Source of the DNA: Oscillospiraceae bacterium
GTDB taxonomy: Bacteria; Bacillota_A; Clostridia; Oscillospirales; Oscillospiraceae
NCBI GenBank assembly: GCA_017470325.1
Contig: JAFUES010000036.1
Span: forward strand, 1-53,188
Length of the DNA stretch: 53,188 bases
Reading direction: 5' to 3'
Shown: positions 18,922 through 26,965 of the stretch, piece after piece
Layout: the number at the start of each line of letters is the position of its first letter
How positions within the stretch are numbered: position 1 is the first letter of the stretch
Made by a program: the position numbers and the translations under genes
The notes under the pieces: generated by a model
The model's database searches: none
Told to the model about the DNA's origin: nothing
The model's input: only the letters and a program-made list of their open reading frames with translations

Positions 18922-19416
18922 TTACTCCCGGCCGAACCAGTCCTGAGCGGCTTCCTCCGGATCCTCCTGCTCGCTGACCGTGTCCACGGCACTTTCGATC
19001 AGCTTGATCATCTCCCACACCGAGCGGAAATAGATGGTCTTGTCCTCTTCCATCCAGGTGATGCGTCCCTGCCAGCTGCTGTTCTGCCGGTGCTGGACCC
19101 GGACGATAAAGGTCCCGATATCGCCATGCTTGCTCAAAAGTGCGTCGTCACTCATAATTCTCTCCCTTTCCGGCCGATGCCGGATATTTTTATGTTCTTC
19201 CACAAAAGATCTCTCGTTGGTGCTGGGATGCGGAAAGTTCAGCGAATCATAGAGGGCTTCCATCAGCAGCACCATCTGCTGGGCGTTTTCAAAGGGCTGC
19301 CCCTCGGTCTGATAGCTGTGGTACAGGATTCCCTGCGGTTCCTTCTGCTGAAATCCGTTGACGCACAAGACCACGCCGTTGGGCGCGCCGATATACCATT
19401 GTGTTTTCCCGGCCAT
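18922..19416 (-). CDS. Small unknown protein with FIVRVQ-type C-terminal segment
   Basis: A 164-residue soluble protein. The N-terminal half (WYIGAPNGVVLCVNGF, ALYDSLNFPHPS) is of unknown type. The C-terminal half is a compact beta unit, GTFIVRVQHRQNSSWQGRI then DKTIYFRSVWEMIKLIESA. I recall this pattern from uncharacterised clostridial proteins, often near signalling genes, but cannot name a family. The upstream gene's stop overlaps a possible GTG start at 19422; the ATG at 19416 has AGAAGGA about ten nt before it. Translational coupling to the BTAD regulator is likely. Confidence 0.6.
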   Translation of the reverse strand: MAGKTQWYIGAPNGVVLCVNGFQQKEPQGILYHSYQTEGQPFENAQQMVLLMEALYDSLNFPHPSTNERSFVEEHKNIRHRPERERIMSDDALLSKHGDIGTFIVRVQHRQNSSWQGRITWMEEDKTIYFRSVWEMIKLIESAVDTVSEQEDPEEAAQDWFGRE

Positions 19417-19418
19417 AC

Positions 19419-20648
19419 TCACTTGTCCTTCTTTTCAAGATGCGGTTCCCAGAACACGCTGTTCACATAGTACTGGATCCCGATGCGCTGCCGTCCGATG
19501 ATAAAGCGCTCGTTGATACGCTTCTGGATCACCCGGCAGTTTTCCCGGGTGGTGTTGACCAGCAGCACCAGATACTGCCCCCTGCCGTACTGGCCCATGG
19601 CGTCGCCCCGGCGTATGGACCTGCGTATGGCGTCGCCCATGCGCTTGGTCAGTTCCTCCAGCATGGGGCCGTCCTTCATGGGGTTGCCCTTGCCGTCGAT
19701 CACCGTGCACAGCATCAGATACACCGACTGGCCGCCTCGCTCCAGCATCCGCTCCACCATGCGGTAGATGCCCACAAAGACCGGATAGCTGCAGAGATAG
19801 CCGCCGGGAAAGTCGTCCCCCCTGCCGGACAGTTCCGCCTGGATGATATCCAGCGCGGCATGCTGGTGCTTCATCTCCGCGCCCAGCCGGTCCAGCTGCT
19901 CCATCATCTTTTTGGACGGCCGCAGTCCCTGCTCGTTGAAATAGTACTGCACCGTGTCGTCATAGAGCTTGCGCGCCTCGTCATAGCGGCCCAGAGATAC
20001 CAGGGCCTCCATGGTCAGGGTCTCCCAGTCCGCCAGCGGGTCGATCTTGGATGAGCGGCTGCCCAGCTCCTCCAGCTGGAAATAGTCCTGGTTTTCCCGC
20101 AGCATCTGGGCCGCCTTTTCCACGCATTCGCAGAAAATGCCCTTCAGCCGCCGGGCCTCCTGAGCCGCCCAGATCACAGCCGTCTGGGCCGGGAGGAATT
20201 CCCCGCTGTACCAATGGCTTGCCTCCAGATACAGCACCAGCTTCTCGTCCCGGTCCTCGCAGCTCTCCGCTTCCCGGTAAAGACGCTCGAACTCCGACGC
20301 GTCTTCCACCAGCGGGATCTCCTCCGCCCAGAAAAAGACGCCCTTGCGCTGCTCGATGCAGTTGGCAGCCGGGAATCCGGCCCGCTCCAGCTTTTTCTTG
20401 GTATTGTAAATGACGCTCTGCAGGGCGTGGTGGACGTTGCTCATGTCCCGATCCTCGAAGAGCAGCTCTTCCAGCCGGTCGCGGGTCACCCCATGCTCCC
20501 GGTTGTGGATCAGAATCTGCAGCAGATAACTGGCCTGGGATCCGTTGGCCTTGGAGCCGCCGCCCACCAGCTTCCCGTTATAGCGCATGGAGAAGCCGCC
20601 CAGCGTCCGCACATACAGCACGTCAGGTTTCGTCTCCGTTATTCTCAT
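19419..20648 (-). CDS. BTAD/SARP-type transcriptional regulator with degenerate GGDEF-like tail
   Basis: A 409-residue cytoplasmic regulator. Residues about 10-100 form an OmpR/SARP-like winged helix (YVRTLGGFSMRYNGKLV, QASYLLQILIHN, HHALQSVIYNTKKKLE). Residues about 105-260 are the helical bacterial transcriptional activation domain (ASHWYSGEFLP, WETLTMEALVSLGRYDEA). The last 130 residues resemble a diguanylate cyclase fold (VFVGIYRMVERMLERGG, RRGDAMGQYGRGQYLVLL), but the GG[DE]EF active site is replaced by GRGQY, so it should be catalytically dead and may be a ligand or protein sensor. It sits behind pilT and is the natural candidate controller of the operon. Confidence 0.8.
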   Translation of the reverse strand: MRITETKPDVLYVRTLGGFSMRYNGKLVGGGSKANGSQASYLLQILIHNREHGVTRDRLEELLFEDRDMSNVHHALQSVIYNTKKKLERAGFPAANCIEQRKGVFFWAEEIPLVEDASEFERLYREAESCEDRDEKLVLYLEASHWYSGEFLPAQTAVIWAAQEARRLKGIFCECVEKAAQMLRENQDYFQLEELGSRSSKIDPLADWETLTMEALVSLGRYDEARKLYDDTVQYYFNEQGLRPSKKMMEQLDRLGAEMKHQHAALDIIQAELSGRGDDFPGGYLCSYPVFVGIYRMVERMLERGGQSVYLMLCTVIDGKGNPMKDGPMLEELTKRMGDAIRRSIRRGDAMGQYGRGQYLVLLVNTTRENCRVIQKRINERFIIGRQRIGIQYYVNSVFWEPHLEKKDK

Positions 20649-20691
20649 ATCCGCACCGCCTTCCGCTCAAAGCTGTTCGATTCCCCATGCC

Positions 20692-21744
20692 TTACAGGCG
20701 CTTTGCCATGTTTTCGTAATTCACACAGGATACCAGCGCCGTATCCCTGGTGATCTTGCCTTCCCGATACAGCTTCAGCAGGCTGCCGTCCATGGTGCAC
20801 ATACCGTCGGCCGCGCCTGCCTGCATGGCGGACTCCAGCTGATGGAGCTTGTCCTCGCGGATCATGTTCTGGATGGCCACCGTGGACTTCATGATCTCAA
20901 ACACCGGCAGCTGCCCGCCGTCGGTGGAGGGCACCAGCTGTTGGCACACGACCCCTTTGAGGATCTGGGCCAGCTGGATCTTGACCTGCTTCTGCTGGTT
21001 GGCCGGGAACACGTCCAGGATCCGGTTGATGGTATTGGCCGCGCTGCTGGTATGCAGGGTGCTCAGCAGCAGCACGCCGGTCTCGGCCGCCGTGATGGCG
21101 GCGGAGATGGTCTCATAGTCGCGCATCTCTCCCAGCAGGATCACATCCGGGCTCTCCCGCAGCGCCGAGCGCAGGGAGTCCAGATAGCTGGGGGTGTCGA
21201 TGGAGATCTCCCGCTGGGTCACAATGGCCTTGTCATGCCGGTGGATATACTCGATGGGATCCTCCATGGTGATGATGTGGCAGTCCCGGCTCTTGTTGAT
21301 CCGGTCGATCATACAGGCAAGGGTCGTGGACTTGCCTGTACCGGCAGAGCCGGTGATCAGCACCAGGCCCTTTTTGTTCTCCGCCAGGGAGAGCACCGCC
21401 TCCGGGATGCCCAGCTGCACAGGATCGGGCAGTCCGAAACGGATCACGCGGATCACCGCGGCCACAGAGCCCCGCTGCCGGAACACATTGACCCGGAACC
21501 GGCCCAAATGGGGTACCGCAAAGGAGAAGTCATCGTCCAGGCCCTTGTCCAGGTTGCTCCGGTCCCGTCTGCTGAGCTCATACACGGACTCCACCAGCAT
21601 GCGGATATCCCCCGGACGCAGAAAGTCGCCCGGATTCCGCTCCTGATGTCCGCCGCACTTAAAGGTCACCGGCAGGCCTGCGATCAGGAAGATATCCGCC
21701 GCGTCGATCTCTATGGCTCTCCGCAGGATGTCCAATATCGTCAT
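20692..21744 (-). CDS. pilT: PilT-type twitching motility ATPase
   Basis: A 350-residue hexameric ATPase of the PilT retraction type, which powers pilus disassembly at the inner face of the membrane. The N-terminal PAS-like part (MTILDILRRAIEIDAADIFL) leads to Walker A GSAGTGKST (Lys138), the Asp box ITMEDPIEYIH, Walker B VILLGEMRDYET, and the His box STLHTSSAANTI. The PilT-specific C-terminal AIQNMIRE segment, which corresponds to AIRNLIRE, separates it from PilB. The ATG at 21744 has AAAGGA upstream. It follows four small pilin-like genes and PilC, but no PilB is in the window. Confidence 0.93.
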   Translation of the reverse strand: MTILDILRRAIEIDAADIFLIAGLPVTFKCGGHQERNPGDFLRPGDIRMLVESVYELSRRDRSNLDKGLDDDFSFAVPHLGRFRVNVFRQRGSVAAVIRVIRFGLPDPVQLGIPEAVLSLAENKKGLVLITGSAGTGKSTTLACMIDRINKSRDCHIITMEDPIEYIHRHDKAIVTQREISIDTPSYLDSLRSALRESPDVILLGEMRDYETISAAITAAETGVLLLSTLHTSSAANTINRILDVFPANQQKQVKIQLAQILKGVVCQQLVPSTDGGQLPVFEIMKSTVAIQNMIREDKLHQLESAMQAGAADGMCTMDGSLLKLYREGKITRDTALVSCVNYENMAKRL

Positions 21745-21757
21745 AGCTTTCGTCCTT

Positions 21758-22153
21758 TCAAAAACCGTTCCAGAGATTTCCGATGCCGGTATCCTGGTTC
21801 CATTCTTTCTCGTGCCGCCAGGCAGCCACCTGACAGCCCTCACGCCCTGCGGTAAACCCGATGCGCAGCTGCGCGCCGTCCCGCTCCAAGGTGATCCAAT
21901 AGACGCCCTTCGCGTCCCGTTCCAGATCCATCAGACTCAGGTCCGCCGGATCCAGCTCTTTCAGTTCCTGTAAAAAGCGCTGCCCCTCCGCCTCCAGCTC
22001 ATAGCGGGTCCGGACCGTGTCGGCGTATTTCTCCGCCAGGCGCAGGTCCGCCCGGGCCGTGGTGAAGGTCAGGATCGCGAGGGTGGTCAGACAGATGCTG
22101 ATCACCGTCAGCAGCAGGGTCAAAGGCCCCAGCTTGATCGGTACCTGTTTCAT
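21758..22153 (-). CDS. Pilin-like single-pass membrane protein
   Basis: 131 residues: a short cytoplasmic N-terminus, one transmembrane helix (LTLLLTVISICLTTLAILTF) and an extracellular part that starts as a long helix (LRLAEKYADTVRTRYELEAEG) before a small beta domain (GVYWITLERDGAQLRIGF). That is the topology of a type IV pilin or minor pseudopilin. It lacks the canonical GFxxxE prepilin cleavage site. Its start overlaps the stop of the upstream gene by 4 nt (ATGA), and pilT begins 13 nt after its stop. Role as a minor pilin is inferred from topology and neighbours. Confidence 0.65.
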   Translation of the reverse strand: MKQVPIKLGPLTLLLTVISICLTTLAILTFTTARADLRLAEKYADTVRTRYELEAEGQRFLQELKELDPADLSLMDLERDAKGVYWITLERDGAQLRIGFTAGREGCQVAAWRHEKEWNQDTGIGNLWNGF

Positions 22154-22599
22154 GACCCCACCTCCTGCAAAAGCACCGCCGTGCGCAGCTCATAGACGGC
22201 GTCCGTTTTCCCGGCGCCGTACACGCTTATGGTGCTGTTGACCAAGCGCGGATCTTCCGCTGTCGGCTCCCAGCTGATCAATACCCGCAGGCCGGGATCG
22301 CGAGTCAGCTCCGGCTCCATCCGGGAATTGTAATCTGCTTCCACCAGGCCGCTGTCCAGGACGCGAACATTGCCGCCCTCGTCCAGCAAGCGAACGACAG
22401 CCGCCGGGCTGTCAGAGGCGGCCACGGCTTCCGCCGCGTTTTCCGCCAGGCACACCGCGTTGGTCAGCAGCTTTGCCCGGCTGCTCTGCACCTTGCCCAG
22501 GCCGAACACATGGGTCAGCACCAGGATGATGGCGATGAACACCAGGATCAGCAGCAGCGTCTCCACATAAAAGGCGGTGATATGTTCCTGTTTCTTCAT
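22150..22599 (-). CDS. Pilin-like single-pass membrane protein
   Basis: 149 residues with one N-terminal transmembrane helix (VETLLLILVFIAIILVLTHVF), then a helical stem (SRAKLLTNAVCLAENAAEAV) and a beta-rich C-terminal half ending ELRTAVLLQEVG. The shape matches a type IV pseudopilin, although the usual prepilin peptidase motif is absent. The start overlaps the preceding gene by 4 nt and the end overlaps the next gene, so translation is coupled throughout. It is not named more precisely because the family was not recognised. Confidence 0.65.
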   Translation of the reverse strand: MKKQEHITAFYVETLLLILVFIAIILVLTHVFGLGKVQSSRAKLLTNAVCLAENAAEAVAASDSPAAVVRLLDEGGNVRVLDSGLVEADYNSRMEPELTRDPGLRVLISWEPTAEDPRLVNSTISVYGAGKTDAVYELRTAVLLQEVGS

Positions 22600-23072
22600 G
22601 CCGCGCCGCCCCCTTCACTGCGAAGCCGGAGCAGGACGCGCCCGGCATCCGTTCGGATCAGCAGCAGATCCTCTCCGGGCTGCTCGATCTGAAACAGCTC
22701 GGTCTCGCCGATCTGCTGCGCCTCCTCCGGCTGCAGCTCGGCGTCCGCCGCGGCATAGTCCTCCAGCAGGAGGCCCTCGTGCTGATAGATCCGCACGGCG
22801 TAGCCGCTGCCGCCGTCGGCGACGCTGAGCACCGGGCCGTAGGCGGAATCCGCCACCCGGACGCCGCCGGAGATATCGCCGGCCTTGACCGTAGTGGCCA
22901 GATAGGACAGCAGCGCACGGCTTTGCATATTCTCATTTTGCCCTGCCACCGTGTTGCGGTAGCTCTGGGACCCGAAAACCACCAGCAGGAGAAAGCCCGC
23001 CAGAAACAGCGCCGCAATCCCAATGGTGTAATAACCCAACGGGGACCGTTCTTCTTTTTTCACCGGCAGCAT
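22596..23072 (-). CDS. DUF4860-like pilin-locus membrane protein
   Basis: 158 residues with a basic N-terminus and one membrane helix (YYTIGIAALFLAGFLLLVVFG). A polar SYRNTVAGQNENMQSRALLSYL helix and a beta domain (YAVRIYQHEGLLLEDY, ELFQIEQPGEDLLLIRTD) follow. It resembles DUF4860 proteins, which I recall from type IV pilus-like loci of clostridia; that match is from memory. It is coupled to the following pilin-like gene by a 4-nt overlap. Confidence 0.65.
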   Translation of the reverse strand: MLPVKKEERSPLGYYTIGIAALFLAGFLLLVVFGSQSYRNTVAGQNENMQSRALLSYLATTVKAGDISGGVRVADSAYGPVLSVADGGSGYAVRIYQHEGLLLEDYAAADAELQPEEAQQIGETELFQIEQPGEDLLLIRTDAGRVLLRLRSEGGGAA

Positions 23073-23088
23073 CTCCTCTCCTTGGTTT

Positions 23089-23406
23089 TCAGCCCTTGCT
23101 GGTCACATGGACCGTGGGCGGCAGGTTAGAGGCAAAGGCCTCATAGGTCACGTAGAAGTCCTTCGTATTCACCTGCAGGCCATAGTTCTCTTCCAGGTAG
23201 CTCAGGCTGGGCGGATACACGCCCTCCACCACATAGCATTGGCGCGCCGTGCGCTGCACGGCTTCCTGGATGGCCGCCGCGCTCTCCTCGCTCAGATCCC
23301 GGCCCGGCTTCCACACGGCTGTGCACAGCACCAATATCACCAGCGCCAACAGGATCCACAGCCAGAGCAGCCGTGATCGGCGTTTGCTTGTCGCATCCGA
23401 ATACAT
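23089..23406 (-). CDS. Small pilin-like membrane protein
   Basis: 105 residues: a basic stretch (KRRSR), one transmembrane helix (LLWLWILLALVILVLCTAVW) and a short extracellular domain in which AAIQEAVQRTARQCYVVEG leads to YPPSLSYLEENYGLQVN. The latter resembles the 'YPxxLxxLE' layout of major pseudopilins. No prepilin peptidase motif is seen. GGAGG precedes the ATG. It lies directly behind pilC. Confidence 0.65.
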   Translation of the reverse strand: MYSDATSKRRSRLLWLWILLALVILVLCTAVWKPGRDLSEESAAAIQEAVQRTARQCYVVEGVYPPSLSYLEENYGLQVNTKDFYVTYEAFASNLPPTVHVTSKG

Positions 23407-23419
23407 CGCCGTGCCTCCG

Positions 23420-24463
23420 TCAGACCACAGAGTTCATCATGCCGATCAGCGGCAGCATGACGCTCAGCAGCGACAGGCCAACCGTGACCATCAGCACGCC
23501 GGACAGCAGCGGATCGATGACGCCCACCAGACGCTCCACCAGATTACCGCAGTTTTCTTCCAGCAGCTGCGTCATGCGCTGGAGCACCTGCTCCAGACTG
23601 CCGCTGCGCTCACCGGCCAGCAGCATGCGCCCGTAGACCGGTTCGAACAGGTTCTCATCGTAGGCCGCCTGGGCAATGCTATGCCCTTCTTCCATGCGCG
23701 TCACACATTTTTTCAGCTTTTCCTCCACTGGCGGATAGTCCGCCATGGGGATGCTGTTCAAAACCGCCTCATCCTGCATCTCCCCGCTGGCCAGGAAGGT
23801 GGCCAGGGCGGAGGTGAAGCGGAACATACTCATGCTCTCCAGAATGGAGGCGCAGAGCTTGTTCTTGCGCAGCACGGCCTCCACCTGCTCCCGCTTGCCC
23901 TTGTTCCACAGCACAAGACCGATCAGCAGCGCCGCTGCCAGCACCACCATGATGATCAGCGCCAGCCAACAGAATACATAGGCCCAGCGCACATAGCTGT
24001 AGGAGGAAGCCGAAAGGCTCCCGGTCAGGTTGTTGTATACGTCGGTAAAGGAGGGCAGCACCATGATCAGCATCACCGCCAGCACCGCGATGATCAGCAC
24101 CAGCATGGCGGCCGGGTAGGTCACGGCGTTGCGCAGCTTTTCCGAAATGGTCTTCTGCTCCGCATAGTATCTGGACAGGCGAAACAGGATATCCTCCAGA
24201 CGGCCGGAGCTCTCCCCCGCCTCGATCATCTGCAGGGCGTAGTCCGGGAAGATCTCTGTCTGCCGCATGGCGGCGGCCAGGCCGCTTCCCTGGTCCAACT
24301 GCTCCTTCATCACGGACAGGCCTTCCTCCAGCACGCCACCGGTGGTCCCCTGGCTCTGCAGCAGGGAGACGGCTTCATCGGTCTGGATACCGGCCTGGAC
24401 CATCATGGCCATGCTCTCACAGAAAGCGCTGACGCCCAGGTAATCCAATTTGCGTTTACTCAT
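23420..24463 (-). CDS. pilC: PilC/GspF-type inner-membrane platform protein
   Basis: A 347-residue platform protein of the type II secretion/type IV pilus F family, which couples the cytoplasmic ATPase to pilin movement. Two repeated GspF domains are visible. The first has FCESMAMMVQAGIQTDEAV and MIEAGESSGRLEDIL. The second has ALATFLASGEMQDEAVLNSI and RMLLAGERSGSLEQVL. Three membrane helices separate and follow them. A start at 24484 overlaps the upstream stop, but AGGTG lies eight nt before the ATG at 24463, which is preferred. It is slightly shorter than typical PilC (about 400). Confidence 0.9.
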   Translation of the reverse strand: MSKRKLDYLGVSAFCESMAMMVQAGIQTDEAVSLLQSQGTTGGVLEEGLSVMKEQLDQGSGLAAAMRQTEIFPDYALQMIEAGESSGRLEDILFRLSRYYAEQKTISEKLRNAVTYPAAMLVLIIAVLAVMLIMVLPSFTDVYNNLTGSLSASSYSYVRWAYVFCWLALIIMVVLAAALLIGLVLWNKGKREQVEAVLRKNKLCASILESMSMFRFTSALATFLASGEMQDEAVLNSIPMADYPPVEEKLKKCVTRMEEGHSIAQAAYDENLFEPVYGRMLLAGERSGSLEQVLQRMTQLLEENCGNLVERLVGVIDPLLSGVLMVTVGLSLLSVMLPLIGMMNSVV

Positions 24464-24483
24464 AGTCTTCACCTGCTCTCCCA

Positions 24484-25455
24484 TCAATAGAAATACAAGT
24501 CAGAATAGTTGCTTCCGTCACCGATGAAACGGGAGTCCGCCCCGTTGGCGGAGAAGGTCAGATCCATGCGGTTCCAGCTGTCGCCCCGCAGCTCATAGCT
24601 GACAGTGATCCAGCCGGTCTCCTCCGTATAGATCATATTCCAGGCGTGGTACAGGCCGTCCGGCGATACATAGCCGAAGATCTCCTTGGTGGGGATCCCC
24701 TGGCTGCGCAGCATGGCCGCCGCCAGCGAGGCGTAATCGAAGCAGATCCCCAGGCCGGTGTGCATGGTCTCGTCCGGGTCCGGCAGATAGCCGGACTGCA
24801 CGGTGGCCGCCTTCTGCGCATCGTATTTTACCGTGGCGCACACAAAGCCATAGACCGAGGCGATCAAGCCCAGAGCGTCGCCGGCTGTCTGTGCAAGCTC
24901 CGCCGCCTTTTTGACGCAGTCGGAATCCCGGCTGTAATTCACATAGTCACTGGGACGGAGAAATGGCTGGAACTCATCGTCCAGTGTGACAGACACCGTC
25001 ACGGAGTATTTTTCCGCATACTTGCTGTCCACCACATTTTCCATCACCCGGAAGCGGTAATCCCCATCTCCGCTCTGAAGCGGGAAGATAGAGGGCGTCC
25101 CGTCCGAGGCGATATCATAGTTATAAGTAGCGTCATCCTTGATGACCTGGAATTTCAAGCGGTTCTCTGCCATCACAGAGACGCCCACGTAGCCCTGTCC
25201 GCTGGCAGAGAGATCGATCTTCACGTCCGCATCCCCCACAGCCAGTTCCTCATGGAACGCGGCGTCCGCATATTCCGGCGCCACATAGGGGCCCAGATCC
25301 TTGCTCTCCGCCGCCATCTCCTCAGCATTGTCTGTCCTGGTAAACAGGCCCTGAGGGACTTGGGCGTCGTCAATGCGCTCTGATTTTCCGCTGCCGCAGC
25401 CGCAAAGGAGCAGCGCCGCTGCCAAAATCAGACAAGTCAACTTGTGCATCCGCAA
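24484..25455 (-). CDS. Transglutaminase-like lipoprotein
   Basis: A 323-residue lipoprotein: the signal peptide ends LLLCGCGSG, giving a lipobox cysteine near residue 20. The C-terminal 120 residues form a transglutaminase/protease-like fold with the full Cys-His-Asp triad: Cys238 in GICFDYASLAAAMLR, His270 in YHAWNM and Asp298 in NRMDLTF. Such domains can hydrolyse or cross-link amide side chains at the cell surface; which one applies here is unknown. The N-terminal part is a beta domain without a family name. A near-perfect Shine-Dalgarno (AAAGGGGGTGA) favours the TTG at 25455 over the ATG at 25449. It precedes pilC with overlapping codons. Confidence 0.82.
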   Translation of the reverse strand: MRMHKLTCLILAAALLLCGCGSGKSERIDDAQVPQGLFTRTDNAEEMAAESKDLGPYVAPEYADAAFHEELAVGDADVKIDLSASGQGYVGVSVMAENRLKFQVIKDDATYNYDIASDGTPSIFPLQSGDGDYRFRVMENVVDSKYAEKYSVTVSVTLDDEFQPFLRPSDYVNYSRDSDCVKKAAELAQTAGDALGLIASVYGFVCATVKYDAQKAATVQSGYLPDPDETMHTGLGICFDYASLAAAMLRSQGIPTKEIFGYVSPDGLYHAWNMIYTEETGWITVSYELRGDSWNRMDLTFSANGADSRFIGDGSNYSDLYFY

Positions 25456-25492
25456 AGATCCGTCACCCCCTTTGGGTGGATTTCAAAAAAGC

Positions 25493-26965
25493 TCAGTCCA
25501 AATTGGAGAAGGGCACGCCGCCTGCACTGCTGACAGGTACCAGCCTGCCGTGGATCACAGAGCGGGCGTTATCGAAAACATACGCGCAGGTGGAAAGCAG
25601 CACATAGTGCCCGTTGGGATCCACTTCCGCCCCGGTCCGTACTGTGGAATAGAGCGCTGACACCTTCAGATACTCGGTAAAGTTCCAGCTGGGTGCCGGA
25701 AAAATCGTATAGGTATCTGAATAGGCGGAAGTATTATACGCGCTGAACAGCTCGATCTTATAATCCTGCTCCGGGGTCAGCAGCCATATGACCGGATGCT
25801 CTTCATAATAATCCTGGTCCTGCCAGCGGTCCAGGGTGGCAAACATGGAGTTGTCGTTCATATGGTGGCCATAGATGATGGTGTTGGAATCGGCAAAGCC
25901 CCGCCGGTTATCCGCTTCCACGAAGATGGAACCCGAGGCGTTGATCTCACCATTATAACTGCGATGAAGATATTGATCGTTGTCTGTCCCCTGCAGCAAC
26001 GGGTAATTGATAACGGTGTCCGGGCAAAAGATCCAGCCCACCACGTCGGGGTTGACCTCTCGCAGGCCGTCGAAATTCACAGCGATGGGTGCGGCCTCCG
26101 GCAAACGCTGCTGTGCAGGGACTTCTGCATCGCTGCTGTCCTGTGCTGCTTGGTTTGCCGGGTCAGTCTGGCTCTCCGCCGACAGCGGCAGAGGAATCGT
26201 GATAAACTGCGCGGCAGCGGACTCATAGAGCCGGTCGCTGACCCGATACTGGTGCCTGACCACCAGGATCGTCCCGGCAGAGCCCAGGAACACCACCAGC
26301 GCCAAGATCAGGAGGATCCTTTTTATAACTTTTCCTGGGGAGGCACGTTTCCTTGGCATATTACCGCGGAGCAACTCCTCCACTATTACCTGATCCTCAT
26401 CGGTCATTTCCAGTTCTGCCCGAACCGTTTCACGCCGGTTAGCCCGAATGCGCCCGGCGAGGATATTGAACATCACGCCGCAGGCCGCCAGGCATAGCAG
26501 GTATAACTTTCCCACATTGCCGGATAACAGCGTAAACAGCTGCCCGGCCAGAGGTAAATGGAGCTTCACCCGTCCGATCAGCGTGTTATACGGCACGGGA
26601 TTGAGATCCTCCTGCTCATTGGCGTCGCCCTTGGTGATAAACTCACCCACGACAAAGCGGTTTTCCACCACCCGATGTGTCACCACAAAATCGTCCCGCC
26701 AGAAGGCGATCACATCCCCCGGTTCCACATCTTCCGGGGCAATCTGCTCCACATAAACCACGCTGCCCACAGGGATCTCCGGCTCCATACTGCCGCTGAC
26801 CACGTTGAAAATATCATAGCCCAGCAGTCTCGGGACTGTCAAGGGCAGGCAGGAAATAATTACCAGCATCAGGATCAACGTGCCCAGAAAATTACATAGG
26901 GCGGGAATGAACTTCCCGCCCGCTTTTCCGGGACGCTGTACAGACGGCGTCGCTTTATGACTCAT
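25493..26965 (-). CDS. SipW-like signal peptidase fused to class B sortase
   Basis: A single 490-residue protein with two processing enzymes. Residues 20-175 are an S26B (SipW/ER-type) signal peptidase: membrane helix 25-47, catalytic Ser59 in VVSGSMEP, His97 in VVTHRVV, Asp114 in TKGDANEQ, and a closing helix at about 152-172. A second anchor lies at 215-236. Residues 295-490 are a class B sortase: VVGWIFCPDTVINYPL, YLHRSYNG, His367 in IIYGHHM, Cys460 in LLSTCAY and Arg468. Both catalytic sets appear complete. It would remove SipW-type signal peptides and also attach proteins to the wall. The start overlaps the upstream gene by 11 nt. Two SipW-type substrates are encoded close upstream. Confidence 0.92.
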   Translation of the reverse strand: MSHKATPSVQRPGKAGGKFIPALCNFLGTLILMLVIISCLPLTVPRLLGYDIFNVVSGSMEPEIPVGSVVYVEQIAPEDVEPGDVIAFWRDDFVVTHRVVENRFVVGEFITKGDANEQEDLNPVPYNTLIGRVKLHLPLAGQLFTLLSGNVGKLYLLCLAACGVMFNILAGRIRANRRETVRAELEMTDEDQVIVEELLRGNMPRKRASPGKVIKRILLILALVVFLGSAGTILVVRHQYRVSDRLYESAAAQFITIPLPLSAESQTDPANQAAQDSSDAEVPAQQRLPEAAPIAVNFDGLREVNPDVVGWIFCPDTVINYPLLQGTDNDQYLHRSYNGEINASGSIFVEADNRRGFADSNTIIYGHHMNDNSMFATLDRWQDQDYYEEHPVIWLLTPEQDYKIELFSAYNTSAYSDTYTIFPAPSWNFTEYLKVSALYSTVRTGAEVDPNGHYVLLSTCAYVFDNARSVIHGRLVPVSSAGGVPFSNLD

